Shown: positions 15,546 to 23,912 of the stretch, piece after piece
Numbering within the stretch: the stretch's first letter is position 1
Layout: each line of letters begins with the position of its first letter
Source of the DNA: an uncultured Alistipes sp.
GTDB taxonomy: Bacteria; Bacteroidota; Bacteroidia; Bacteroidales; Rikenellaceae
Direction of reading: 5' to 3'
DNA: 25,261 bases
Assembly (NCBI GenBank): GCA_900769445.1
Contig: CAAGGR010000045.1
Span: 1-25,261 of the forward strand
Made by a program: the position numbers and the translations under genes
Notes under the pieces: generated by a model
Told to the model about the DNA's origin: nothing
What the model saw: only the letters and a program-made list of their open reading frames with translations
Database searches by the model: none

Positions 15546-17001
15546 ATTTCTCCCACTCAAACTTCTCTATATCAGCGTCGGGGGCTTTCCACGATGGCTT
15601 ACGGCTCGCGTAGATAAGGAATGGTATGCCCACAAAGATTATCGCACCGATGATAAGCACCAAGAACCACACCGTGTTGCTACCAACAGATATCTGCGAT
15701 GGAGGGATAAAGCTAAGCACAAAGGCAAGCAATGAGCCACAGAAGCCCAAGCCTCCAAGCAACCACATCAGACCATTACCCTTAGCACCAAGACGGAATG
15801 GGCGCTCCATCTTTGGGAGTTTGTAGCGTAGGGTGATAGCTGCAGCAAACATCATCATATACATAATGAGGTAGAGCAACACGGTAAGCTGTGAGAGTAT
15901 CTGATAAAAACTCTGCACCGACGGCATCACCACGAACAATAGGCCTAAGATGGTAACGATAACACCCTGCACGAGGAGGATATTACGCTGCACACCATCC
16001 TTGTTGGTCTTCTGAAAGAATGGTGGAAGATAGCCTGCACGACCTACCGTAAAGATACCCTTCGAAGGGCCTGCAACCCATGTAAGCACACCTGCAAGGA
16101 CACCGAACACGAGTGCTATGGCAATAATAGGACCCATCCACGACATATGCAGATACTTGAAGTAGCTATCGAAACCTATAAGTAGTGTCTGTGTAAGGCT
16201 GATATCCTTTGCTGGCACGATAATACCGAGGGCAAAAGTACCAAGAATAAATATCACAACCGTAACCAACGAGCCTATGATGATAGCACGAGGATAGTTA
16301 CGCTTAGGATTGTCGACCTCCATAACGTGGATACCCATCATCTCCATACCTGCATAGAAGAGGAAGATACTACTCGCAAGCACCAGATTGTCGAAGTTGG
16401 CGAGATCAGGGAAAAAGCTCTCGTGTACATTAAGGTTGTTGTGTCCGCCCGATAGAAGGTATATCGCTGCGAGGATGATAAGTATACCAGCTGGAATGAT
16501 AGTACCTATGATACCACCAATCTTCGACACCTTACCTACCCAACCAAGACCCTTCAACGATATAAAGGTCGCTATCCAGTATATCGCCAATACCACCACA
16601 AGGGTAAAGAAACGGTTTGAGGCAAGGGCTGCATCTGTAGCGGGATTAACACCTATATAGGCGATACTCACAGCGCCAAAGGTAAGCACCGTAGGATACC
16701 AAATCGTAGATTGTATCCACTGCAACCATATTGCCAGGAAGCCAAACCTCGCACCGAAGGCCTCGCCTACCCATCTAAACACACCTCCCTGCTTACCAGA
16801 GAACATAGCCGCAAGCTCAGCAGCTACCATTGCTGTAGGGATAAGAAACACGATAGCAGCGAAGAGATAGTAGAATGCCGACTGAAGACCATATATAGCC
16901 TCAGTTGCCAGACCACGCAGACTAACCACTGCTGTTACATTCATTATGGCAAGCGTCATCACGCTGAGCTTAAAGCCATTAGATTTGTTAACACTCTGCA
17001 T
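15544..17001 (-). CDS. APC-family amino-acid antiporter, GadC-like
   Basis: 485 aa, about 12 hydrophobic membrane segments. The N-terminal block LSVMTLAIMNVTAVVSLRGL and the region GGVFRWVGEAFGARFGFLAIW with WYPTVLTFGAVSIAYIG resemble the glutamate/GABA antiporter branch of the amino acid-polyamine-organocation superfamily. Such carriers exchange glutamate for GABA, or glutamine-type substrates, and support acid resistance. No glutamate decarboxylase or glutaminase gene is in the window, so the substrate is a guess. The C-terminus is short (ends IEKFEWEK), without an obvious long plug domain. It is transcribed alone; a weak promoter-like box lies at 17049-17056. Confidence 0.85.
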   Translation of the reverse strand: MQSVNKSNGFKLSVMTLAIMNVTAVVSLRGLATEAIYGLQSAFYYLFAAIVFLIPTAMVAAELAAMFSGKQGGVFRWVGEAFGARFGFLAIWLQWIQSTIWYPTVLTFGAVSIAYIGVNPATDAALASNRFFTLVVVLAIYWIATFISLKGLGWVGKVSKIGGIIGTIIPAGILIILAAIYLLSGGHNNLNVHESFFPDLANFDNLVLASSIFLFYAGMEMMGIHVMEVDNPKRNYPRAIIIGSLVTVVIFILGTFALGIIVPAKDISLTQTLLIGFDSYFKYLHMSWMGPIIAIALVFGVLAGVLTWVAGPSKGIFTVGRAGYLPPFFQKTNKDGVQRNILLVQGVIVTILGLLFVVMPSVQSFYQILSQLTVLLYLIMYMMMFAAAITLRYKLPKMERPFRLGAKGNGLMWLLGGLGFCGSLLAFVLSFIPPSQISVGSNTVWFLVLIIGAIIFVGIPFLIYASRKPSWKAPDADIEKFEWEK

Positions 17002-17048
17002 AATAGAACAATTTGATTGTTTTCACCCCACACTGAGCAATTATAGTG

Positions 17049-17056
17049 CAAAAGTT
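17049..17056 (-). promoter_or_regulatory. Possible -7 element for the antiporter gene
   Basis: The minus strand reads AACTTTTG, one mismatch from TAnnTTTG, about 48 nt before the start codon. It is the weakest promoter call in the window. Confidence 0.3.
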
Positions 17057-17232
17057 GAATTAGCAGTGATGAAAGAATAGTTAGCAGTGGTTAAAAGTCT
17101 ACGACTTTTTAGGGAAGGGTCCAAAGAGGCCGAAGGGTTAGAAATATATTGATAGCTTAATACGTTTACCCTTATGCCCTTTTAGGCCCCTTTAGTCCCC
17201 TTCAGCGTAGCTGTTCGCTCGCAGAGCGAAAC
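17057..17232 (+). repeat. Dispersed structured repeat R2, copy 2
   Basis: About 176 bp, homologous to 7169-7331 and in the same orientation. The hairpin AAAAGTC-TAC-GACTTTT, the central ATTGATAGCTTAATACG and the terminal hairpin TTCGCTC-GCA-GAGCGAA (17214-17230) are kept. The stem of the terminal hairpin is identical to copy 1 while its loop differs (GCA against CAAA). Copy 2 has extra bases around 17114-17122. Four C-runs at 17169-17200 give the minus strand a G-quadruplex-type pattern. With the promoters on each side, this accounts for the gap between the antiporter and S9 peptidase genes. Confidence 0.8.
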
Positions 17233-17274
17233 ACACTTTTCACCTTTCACCTTTCCCTTTTCACTTTATTTTGC

Positions 17275-17282
17275 TATATTTG
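17275..17282 (+). promoter_or_regulatory. -7 promoter element for the S9 peptidase/PNGase F-like operon
   Basis: TATATTTG matches TAnnTTTG, 37 nt before ATG 17320. A pyrimidine-rich tract (17236-17266) lies just upstream. Confidence 0.6.
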
Positions 17283-17319
17283 CAAATTGGAAGAGTATCA
17301 ACATAAAACTTATAATAGA

Positions 17320-19752
17320 ATGAAAAAACTATCTCTAATTTTTGCTGCTGCACTGGCTATGGTGTCGGTGGGTGTTGCAAGGGGTGCGGAGCCTGAGACT
17401 TCGAAGCCTAACTACGAACTTGCAGAGCGTTTCTCGCCTACAAAGGTGCGACGTGTAGTACCTCAGACAGAGGTGCGACCAAACTGGTTTAAGAACAGCT
17501 CTAAATTCTGGTATTCGTGGAAGAGTATCGACGGTACGAACTTCTACATCGTAGACCCAGCATCGGGTAAGCAGAGCGAGCTTTGGTCGATGGCAGAGCT
17601 TGCCGAGAAGGTAACTATCGCCACAAACTATCCATTCGATGCACAGCATACACCAGTAGAGAATATCGAGTTGAAGGATGATAAGTATGTTCTCTTCGAC
17701 ATTGCGCCACATAAGGTTATGGTGGAGAACAACGACTACACCCCAAAGAACGAGAAGGGCGAACCACTAACCTTCCACTTTAAGTGGGATATCGCAACGC
17801 GTACATTAGAGAAGATTGCGGAGCGCGAGGCACGTATCCCTGAGTGGGCGAATGTATCACCAGATGGCCGTATAGCAGTATATCAGAAGGATTACAACCT
17901 CTGGTATATGTCTATGGAGGATATAGAGAAACTCGCCAAAGACCCTAAGGATACCACCATCGTAGAGCATCAGATTACCACCGATGCTACCGATGCTACT
18001 GCATATCACTGGTTCGAAGACAGCATCGAGCAGCTAAAGGAGGGTGAGCGCTACCGAGTACTCTTGCAGTGGGCGCCAGACTCTAAGCACTTCGCAACCG
18101 TACGTAGCAATACCGAGATGCTTAAGGACTTCTGGGTTATCAACATCCTTAAGGAGCGCCCAGAGCTATTCACATACAAGTATCAGATGCCTGGCGAGCA
18201 GAGTCCAGATTTCACTCTTGAACTCTTCGACACCGAGAAGTTCGAGCGCCGCAAGGTAGATATGCCTAAATACAAGGAGCAGATGCTCTTTATCGCACCT
18301 AAGAGTCCTAAGCACAAGGATAGCTATGAGCGCCCAATGCGTATGGTATGGTGTGGCGACAACGACAAATTCTATGTTATACGCCAGAGCCGCGATATAC
18401 AGCGCGCAGACCTCTGCGTGGTGGATGTAGCATCGGCAACAGCTAAGGATGTCGTATGCGAGGAGATGAACACCTCTATCGAATGGCAGATGCCTACGCT
18501 TATTAGCAACGAGCGCGAGGTTATCCAGTGGTCGGAGCGCACAGGCTGGGCGCACCTCTACCGCTACAGCATCGACGGCAAGCTCCTCAACCCTATCACT
18601 ACGGGCGAGTGGCATGTATCGCAGGTCTTGGGTGTAGACGACACTAAGCGTGTAATCTACTTCACCGCAACAGGTTACAACAAGGAGGAGAATCCATACT
18701 ACCTACACCTCTTCCGCGTAAACTACGACGGTACAGGCCTTAAGCAGCTCGACCCAAAGGGCTTCAACGGCACATTCTCGCTCTCTGACGACTGCCGCTT
18801 CTTCACAACGACATATTCGCGCGTGGATGCTGCACCAGTATCGGAACTTTATACCACCGAGGGCAAGAGGGTGCTAAGACTCACAGAGGTAGACCTCGAG
18901 CCACTCTTTGCCATGGGCTACCAGTACCCAGAGACCTTCGTTGTTAAGGCTGCCGATGGCGTTACCGACCTTCATGGCGTAATGTACAAGCCTTACGACT
19001 TCGACCCAGAGAAAAAGTACCCTATCATCGAGTATGTATACCCTGGCCCTCAGACTGAGGCTGTGGAGCAGTCGTGGTATCAGCCACTTATCCGCACCGA
19101 CCGTTTGGCACAGTTGGGCTTTATCGTAATCACAGTGGGTAACCGCGGTGGCCACCCAGACCGCTCGAAGTGGTATCACAACTACGGTTATGGTAACTTG
19201 CGCGACTATGGTCTAAAGGATAAGGTTGTAGCAGCGCAGCAACTTGCAGCGCGCCACAGCTTTATAGATATCTCGCGCGTGGGTATTCATGGACACTCTG
19301 GCGGTGGCTTTATGTCTACTGCTGCGATACTTATGTACCCAGACTTCTTCGACGTTGCAGTATCATGCGCAGGTAACCACGACAACAACATCTACAACCG
19401 TTGGTGGTCGGAGAAGCATCATGGCATCAACGAGGTAGAGCGTGATGGCGAGACCATATTCGAGTACCATATCTCGGCTAACCACGAGCTTGCAGAGCGC
19501 TTGAAGGGCAACCTTCTCCTTGTGCATGGCGATATTGACGAGAATGTACACCCTGGCTGTACACTCCGCGTTGTAGATGCCCTTATCCGTGCAAACAAGC
19601 GCTTCGACATGCTCCTATTACCTGGTCAGCGCCACGGTTTCGGTGATATGAACGAGTACTTCTTCTGGCGTATGGCCGACTACTTCTCGGAGCATTTGCT
19701 TGGCGAGCGCGAGCGTAGTACCGATATTCCACAACTTAACAACGACATCTAA
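17320..19752 (+). CDS. S9 family dipeptidyl peptidase IV-type serine peptidase
   Basis: 810 aa from ATG 17320; the signal peptide MKKLSLIFAAALAMVSVGVA fixes the start. The N-terminal half (about 50-520) is the DPP-IV beta-propeller type and the C-terminal half an alpha/beta hydrolase. The triad is visible: S660 in GHSGGGFMS, D740 in HGDIDENVHP and H772 in PGQRHGFG. Spacings of 80 and 32 are close to the 78 and 32 of human DPP4. N742 matches the DPP4 substrate-contact Asn. It probably releases dipeptides, usually after proline, in the periplasm. The stop overlaps the next ATG by one base (TAATG), so it is translationally coupled to a PNGase F-like lipoprotein. Confidence 0.93.
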   Translation: MKKLSLIFAAALAMVSVGVARGAEPETSKPNYELAERFSPTKVRRVVPQTEVRPNWFKNSSKFWYSWKSIDGTNFYIVDPASGKQSELWSMAELAEKVTIATNYPFDAQHTPVENIELKDDKYVLFDIAPHKVMVENNDYTPKNEKGEPLTFHFKWDIATRTLEKIAEREARIPEWANVSPDGRIAVYQKDYNLWYMSMEDIEKLAKDPKDTTIVEHQITTDATDATAYHWFEDSIEQLKEGERYRVLLQWAPDSKHFATVRSNTEMLKDFWVINILKERPELFTYKYQMPGEQSPDFTLELFDTEKFERRKVDMPKYKEQMLFIAPKSPKHKDSYERPMRMVWCGDNDKFYVIRQSRDIQRADLCVVDVASATAKDVVCEEMNTSIEWQMPTLISNEREVIQWSERTGWAHLYRYSIDGKLLNPITTGEWHVSQVLGVDDTKRVIYFTATGYNKEENPYYLHLFRVNYDGTGLKQLDPKGFNGTFSLSDDCRFFTTTYSRVDAAPVSELYTTEGKRVLRLTEVDLEPLFAMGYQYPETFVVKAADGVTDLHGVMYKPYDFDPEKKYPIIEYVYPGPQTEAVEQSWYQPLIRTDRLAQLGFIVITVGNRGGHPDRSKWYHNYGYGNLRDYGLKDKVVAAQQLAARHSFIDISRVGIHGHSGGGFMSTAAILMYPDFFDVAVSCAGNHDNNIYNRWWSEKHHGINEVERDGETIFEYHISANHELAERLKGNLLLVHGDIDENVHPGCTLRVVDALIRANKRFDMLLLPGQRHGFGDMNEYFFWRMADYFSEHLLGERERSTDIPQLNNDI

Positions 19753-20846
19753 TGAGACGATTCTCAATACTTCTATCAGCCCTACTTCTCGCTATTGCAT
19801 GTGGCGAGAGTGGTGGCGATAGCGGTCTTGCAATAGACCCAGCAGAGGTCGCTACGCAGATTGAGCGCAAGCCCTTCTATGAGCGCAACCCACAGAGTTC
19901 TGCGCCCTCATACGAGGTTGTTAGCGACAAATTCCGCCTTGAGCATACTGGCTTAGGAGATAGGTATGGCACATTTACTCTCGACTTCCCAGAGGAGAGC
20001 TGCAAACGTGTAATACTCGAATACACAATGGGCTGTGAGGGCAAGCGTCCTGCCGACTACGACAATACCACAATCTTCTTCGTGAAGAATAAGGCAACTA
20101 ATGAGTGGCACGAGATAGTTCGCGCCTTTACCCCATTTGGAGGCATGTTCGATAGCGACTGGTCAAAGAAGTTCTACATCGATGTAACCGAGTTCCAGAG
20201 CCTACTTCAGGGCAATACGGAGTTCCGCTATTTCTATGGTGGCTTCGATGCTACAGAGGATATGGCACACGCCGTAACGCTTAAATTCATCCACTACAAA
20301 GGTGTGCCTGAGCGCAAACTAATCGCTGTAAAGAATATCTACGACTCGGCAACAACGGACAACTGCGGTAACCGTGCATGGGTATATGGTATCGAGAGCC
20401 TCGACATAGAGGCCGAGGAGCGTCTTGGCACACGCAGTGTAACCATACCAAAAGAGACAAAGAGCATCGAGCTACGCCTCTCAATCACAGGTCATGGCCA
20501 CGACCAAGGCACATTTCCAGATTTAGGCACTACAGCGGTTAATGCTGCGGAGTTCGACGAGAATATCTACACTATCACCATCAATGGCACACAGCAGAGC
20601 CAGCAGGGCCGCATCTTCTACTCCAATGCCAATAACTATGTGCAGATGGGTACATACAACTACGACCGAGCTAACTGGGCGCCAGGAAATCCTGCAAATA
20701 TCCACTACTGGGCTATTAATCAGACTGCAGGCAAGCTAACCATTGATATCGACCTGCAGCGCTTTATATCGCAGTTTAACACTCCATCCGAGAACGATGG
20801 TGTAGCACGCTATATCGTTCAGGGCGACCTATTCTTCTACAATTAG
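19752..20846 (+). CDS. PNGase F-like lipoprotein (peptide N-glycosidase fold)
   Basis: 364 aa. Lipoprotein signal MRRFSILLSALLLAIAC. Two eight-stranded-jellyroll-type domains can be matched to flavobacterial PNGase F: TIFFVKNKATNEWHEIVRAF with IDVTEFQSLLQGNTEFR in the first, and SITGHGHDQ, NAAEFDENIYTITIN and NWAPGNP in the second. By eye D104 aligns with the essential Asp60 of PNGase F and E267 with Glu206, but the position of Glu118 is Gly163. PNGase F removes N-glycans from asparagine. Activity here is uncertain because one of three key acids is missing. It is coupled to the S9 peptidase. Its stop overlaps that of the convergent DUF5689 gene. Confidence 0.82.
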   Translation: MRRFSILLSALLLAIACGESGGDSGLAIDPAEVATQIERKPFYERNPQSSAPSYEVVSDKFRLEHTGLGDRYGTFTLDFPEESCKRVILEYTMGCEGKRPADYDNTTIFFVKNKATNEWHEIVRAFTPFGGMFDSDWSKKFYIDVTEFQSLLQGNTEFRYFYGGFDATEDMAHAVTLKFIHYKGVPERKLIAVKNIYDSATTDNCGNRAWVYGIESLDIEAEERLGTRSVTIPKETKSIELRLSITGHGHDQGTFPDLGTTAVNAAEFDENIYTITINGTQQSQQGRIFYSNANNYVQMGTYNYDRANWAPGNPANIHYWAINQTAGKLTIDIDLQRFISQFNTPSENDGVARYIVQGDLFFYN

Positions 20847-21592
20847 TGTTGTCCGGTGATATGACCTACGATGCGCATAGCAATATCGCCATCGTACCAA
20901 TCGAGGATACCTGAGATAAAAATAGAGGATGTGGGAATATACTCTCTCGCATATTGAGACTCTGCCGCGGTAACCACACGCAACGTGTCGCTACCCTGAC
21001 AGAAGTGGCGAACGGTAGTCATAGGCAGTCCCGTTGCAGGGTCGCTATCAGTCCAACACGCCCCATGCTCGGAGTCTACAAGGCGAAGGTTCTCAACCAC
21101 GATATAATTAAGCACATCACGATACCCCAACTCGGCGACTCTACGACGCCTAAAGGTTGGGGTATCGTCGTCTTCTGATAACAATGTAATATAGTTTGAA
21201 ACCATACTCGATGGGACTCTATCCACGACATAATCGCCTATAGGCTCTGCACCGAGTATAAGCTTGGGGCCAATCGTGCCAAGCCATAACCCCGAGCAAC
21301 GTATCTGCACCTTACTATAGAGAGGATAGCAATCCTCTATACCATCCATATCGACCTCTATAACCACGCCAGCACTATCATCCACAACGACAATAGCCCT
21401 GTTTATCTCGTCAAACTTATCATTAGCTACGACATAGCCACATAGGTATATATTCTCGGTAATCTGCACCGTACCACGCCTTACATAGCTCCACAACGAG
21501 GCTATAGAGCAATACTTGCCATCTCTATCCTCGCCACCACTACAGCCAACAAGACCAAGGAGCAGACTAATATAGAGTACAATCCGTCTCAT
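20843..21592 (-). CDS. DUF5689-type lipoprotein, second of a tandem pair
   Basis: 249 aa. It starts MRRIVLYISLLLGLVGC, a clear lipobox. The core (about residues 30-115) has the OB-like DUF5689 pattern: a disclosed-strand segment YLCGYVVANDKFDEINRAIV, DDSAGVVIEVDM, and YPLYSKVQIRCSGLWLG. The C-terminal part is beta-rich and ends with a short SGILDWYDGD segment. These surface lipoproteins are common in Bacteroidetes, and their function is not established. Its start lies 26 nt inside the end of the upstream paralogue, suggesting translational coupling. Its TAA and the TAG of the PNGase F-like gene share bases. Confidence 0.75.
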   Translation of the reverse strand: MRRIVLYISLLLGLVGCSGGEDRDGKYCSIASLWSYVRRGTVQITENIYLCGYVVANDKFDEINRAIVVVDDSAGVVIEVDMDGIEDCYPLYSKVQIRCSGLWLGTIGPKLILGAEPIGDYVVDRVPSSMVSNYITLLSEDDDTPTFRRRRVAELGYRDVLNYIVVENLRLVDSEHGACWTDSDPATGLPMTTVRHFCQGSDTLRVVTAAESQYAREYIPTSSIFISGILDWYDGDIAMRIVGHITGQH

Positions 21593-22361
21593 AGCGCATC
21601 TTTAAGTAGTAGTACTCCGAGCCACCACGATACTTATCCCTCTGTAAAATGCCGACGATATTAACACTATCGGTCGGTATACGATGCTCCGCGTAGCGGG
21701 CATAGTCGCTGGTATAGATAGCAATAGTATCGCCACGCACATCCCTAAACATCGAGTAACCACGCCATATAGCCCTATCAAGCTCCTCGCCAACGAGGGT
21801 ATCTATCGATGACGAGTCCATCAAACTGAGTCCTCGAAGCTCAACCAAGCGACCACACATAGAGCTTTGCAGCTCGGCTATCGAGGTCTGTATAGGCTGG
21901 ATAGGCTCTACATCAAGACTACGCACCACCACATCATCCACCCTCTCGGGAGATATTAGATTTCCAACACGGTAATACTCATATTCAGGGGCCTCGCTAC
22001 CCACCTGCAACACACCACGCGAGTAGTCGGCATAACAACCTTTAAGACGCAACGCAACAAGCAAACCCTCGGGATAGCGAGCAGTTAAATTTGATGTTCC
22101 CATCATTACCTCCACAGCACCACTCTCATCCTCCACGACTAACGAGCCATAGAAGTTATCCTCGCTATCGGATGAGGTTACACGACCTACTACTACAACA
22201 TTATCACTTATCGTAACACCACCAACCCTAACGATGTTATTTCTCAGCGTGGAGATATGACAATTGGGAAATGGTAGCTCACCATCAATAACAAACTTAT
22301 CGGTTACACGCTGGCAACCGATAAGAATCAATATTATTGGTATGTATAGTATATATCGCAT
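21567..22361 (-). CDS. DUF5689-type lipoprotein, first of a tandem pair
   Basis: 264 aa. The signal is MRYILYIPIILILIGC with lipobox LIGC. The core repeats the layout of the next gene: VVVGRVTSSDSEDNFYGSLV, EDESGAVEVMMG, YPEGLLVALRLKGCYADY, then a conserved-looking tail with SVNIVGILQRDKYRGG. The two proteins share order and spacing but little identity, so the duplication is old. It begins 13 nt after the serB stop, so serB and both lipoprotein genes are likely one transcript. The function is unknown; nucleic-acid or ligand binding through the OB-like fold is only a possibility. Confidence 0.75.
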   Translation of the reverse strand: MRYILYIPIILILIGCQRVTDKFVIDGELPFPNCHISTLRNNIVRVGGVTISDNVVVVGRVTSSDSEDNFYGSLVVEDESGAVEVMMGTSNLTARYPEGLLVALRLKGCYADYSRGVLQVGSEAPEYEYYRVGNLISPERVDDVVVRSLDVEPIQPIQTSIAELQSSMCGRLVELRGLSLMDSSSIDTLVGEELDRAIWRGYSMFRDVRGDTIAIYTSDYARYAEHRIPTDSVNIVGILQRDKYRGGSEYYYLKMRYETDCTLY

Positions 22362-22374
22362 TCTATTACGTAGG

Positions 22375-23601
22375 CTACCTCTTTTCCACCCACGAATCTT
22401 TCAAGCCAAGGAAGTATAAGATACCATCAAGACCGACGGTAGATATCGACTGACGTGCCGTCTCGCGCACCTTAGGCTTCGCGTGAAAGGCGATACCAAG
22501 ACCTGCACTGTTGAGCATCGGAAGGTCATTTGCACCATCACCCACCGCCACAGACTGCTGAATATCGATATTCTCGAACTGGCACAATAGGCGCAACAGC
22601 TCAGCCTTACGTGCGCCATCCACGATTTCGCCCTGTGAGCGGCCTGTGAGTTTGCCATTCTCAACCTCTAAGTCGTTAGCATAGACATAGTCGAAGCCAA
22701 AGCGTCGCTTAAGGTAGTTACCAAAATATGTAAAACCACCCGAAAGGATAGCTGTCTTATACCCCACGCGCTTAAGGATTGTCATCATTCTATCAACGCC
22801 CTCGGTTATAGGGAGGTTGTTGGCAATATCCTCCATAACGCTCACATCCAAGCCCTTCAGCAGCGCCACACGCTCCCTGAAGCTCTCGATAAAGTCTATC
22901 TCGCCACGCATCGCACGTTCGGTAATCTCGCGCACCTGCTCGCCTACACCTGCGCGGTCGGCAAGCTCGTCGATAACCTCCGTACGAATTAGCGTAGAGT
23001 CCATATCGAAGCATATCAGACGACGTGAACGACGGAAGATACCATCCTTCTGGAAGGATATATCTACCTCGCCATCGGTAGATATACGCATCAACTCATT
23101 CTGGAAACGCCCCTTATCCTGCAGCGTTCCACGTACCGAGAACTCGATACTTGTCTTTGGCGCGCGCTCATCTTCATCCAACGGCATACGACCCGTAAGA
23201 CGGTTAATATCGTCGATGTTAAGCCCCTCATCGGAGATTGCCTTCGTTACTCGCGAGATATGCTCTGCGGTGATACGACGACCCACCATGGTAATAATGT
23301 ATCGGTGCTTACCCTGCCCCGTTACCCAGTGGCTGTACTGCTCTGCTGTAACAGGCTCAAAACGAATGGAGATATTCATCTCCGAAGCCTTGAAAAGCAA
23401 CTCCTTCATTATCTGTCCCGAACGCTCAGGCGTTGTCATAAATAGAATACCGAGCGTTAGCGACTGATGGATGTTCGACTGACCAATATCGAGGATAAAT
23501 GCATCGTGACGAGCAAGAATACCTGTAAGCGAAGATGTCAAGCCAGGCTTATCCTCGCCCGAAATGTTTATCTGGATAATCTCTATATTATCACGTGTCA
23601 T
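22375..23601 (-). CDS. serB: Phosphoserine phosphatase with N-terminal ACT domains
   Basis: 408 aa from ATG 23601; an in-frame TTG at 23607 is less likely. Two ACT-type regulatory domains occupy about residues 1-185 (IIQINISGEDKPGLTSSLTG and YIITMVGRRITAEHISRVTK). The HAD phosphatase follows: motif I FDMDSTLIRTEVIDELA, motif II SGGFTYF, and motif IV VGDGANDLPML. It catalyses the last step of serine synthesis, phosphoserine to serine. The ACT domains suggest feedback control by an amino acid. It is the first gene of a unit with two DUF5689 lipoprotein genes and divergent from the ankyrin-like gene. Confidence 0.95.
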   Translation of the reverse strand: MTRDNIEIIQINISGEDKPGLTSSLTGILARHDAFILDIGQSNIHQSLTLGILFMTTPERSGQIMKELLFKASEMNISIRFEPVTAEQYSHWVTGQGKHRYIITMVGRRITAEHISRVTKAISDEGLNIDDINRLTGRMPLDEDERAPKTSIEFSVRGTLQDKGRFQNELMRISTDGEVDISFQKDGIFRRSRRLICFDMDSTLIRTEVIDELADRAGVGEQVREITERAMRGEIDFIESFRERVALLKGLDVSVMEDIANNLPITEGVDRMMTILKRVGYKTAILSGGFTYFGNYLKRRFGFDYVYANDLEVENGKLTGRSQGEIVDGARKAELLRLLCQFENIDIQQSVAVGDGANDLPMLNSAGLGIAFHAKPKVRETARQSISTVGLDGILYFLGLKDSWVEKR

Positions 23602-23641
23602 AGACAATCTAACTTATTCTAATTTCAATCAATTCTTTCCA

Positions 23642-23649
23642 CAAAATTA
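23642..23649 (-). promoter_or_regulatory. -7 promoter element for serB
   Basis: The minus strand reads TAATTTTG (TAnnTTTG), about 40 nt before ATG 23601. Confidence 0.55.
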
Positions 23650-23716
23650 CATTTTTTTGCGAAAAACATCTATATCTCTAACGATTTTCTTCAAAAAAAT
23701 TACACTTACACCATTT

Positions 23717-23733
23717 TTGACGCAGATTGTCAA
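23717..23733. promoter_or_regulatory. Operator-like palindrome 1, TTGAC-N7-GTCAA
   Basis: TTGAC, seven bases, GTCAA; the symmetry extends one base on each side (T/A). It lies between the divergent serB and ankyrin-like genes, about 80 bp upstream of the serB transcription start. Same architecture as the site at 23802. Confidence 0.5.
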
Positions 23734-23801
23734 ATCTTAAAAACACCTTTGCAAAGGCTTAAAAGTGATTGTTTAATATAATTATTAGAATAATTTATAA
23801 A

Positions 23802-23818
23802 TTGACACTATTTGTCAA
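23802..23818. promoter_or_regulatory. Operator-like palindrome 2, TTGAC-N7-GTCAA
   Basis: TTGACACTATTTGTCAA, with the half-sites and spacing of palindrome 1, 85 bp centre to centre. It lies 10 nt before the -7 box of the ankyrin-like gene, over the -33 region, where a bound protein would block initiation. Confidence 0.55.
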
Positions 23819-23828
23819 AAGATTATAA

Positions 23829-23836
23829 TACTTTTG
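23829..23836 (+). promoter_or_regulatory. -7 promoter element for the ankyrin-like gene
   Basis: TACTTTTG matches TAnnTTTG. The predicted leader is about 70 nt, the longest in this window. Confidence 0.55.
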
Positions 23837-23912
23837 CGAAAAATAATTCTTAAACTAGCGATAGTTTGGAAGTAGAGTATATATTTTAGCATAATATATA
23901 ATTGAAACAAAT

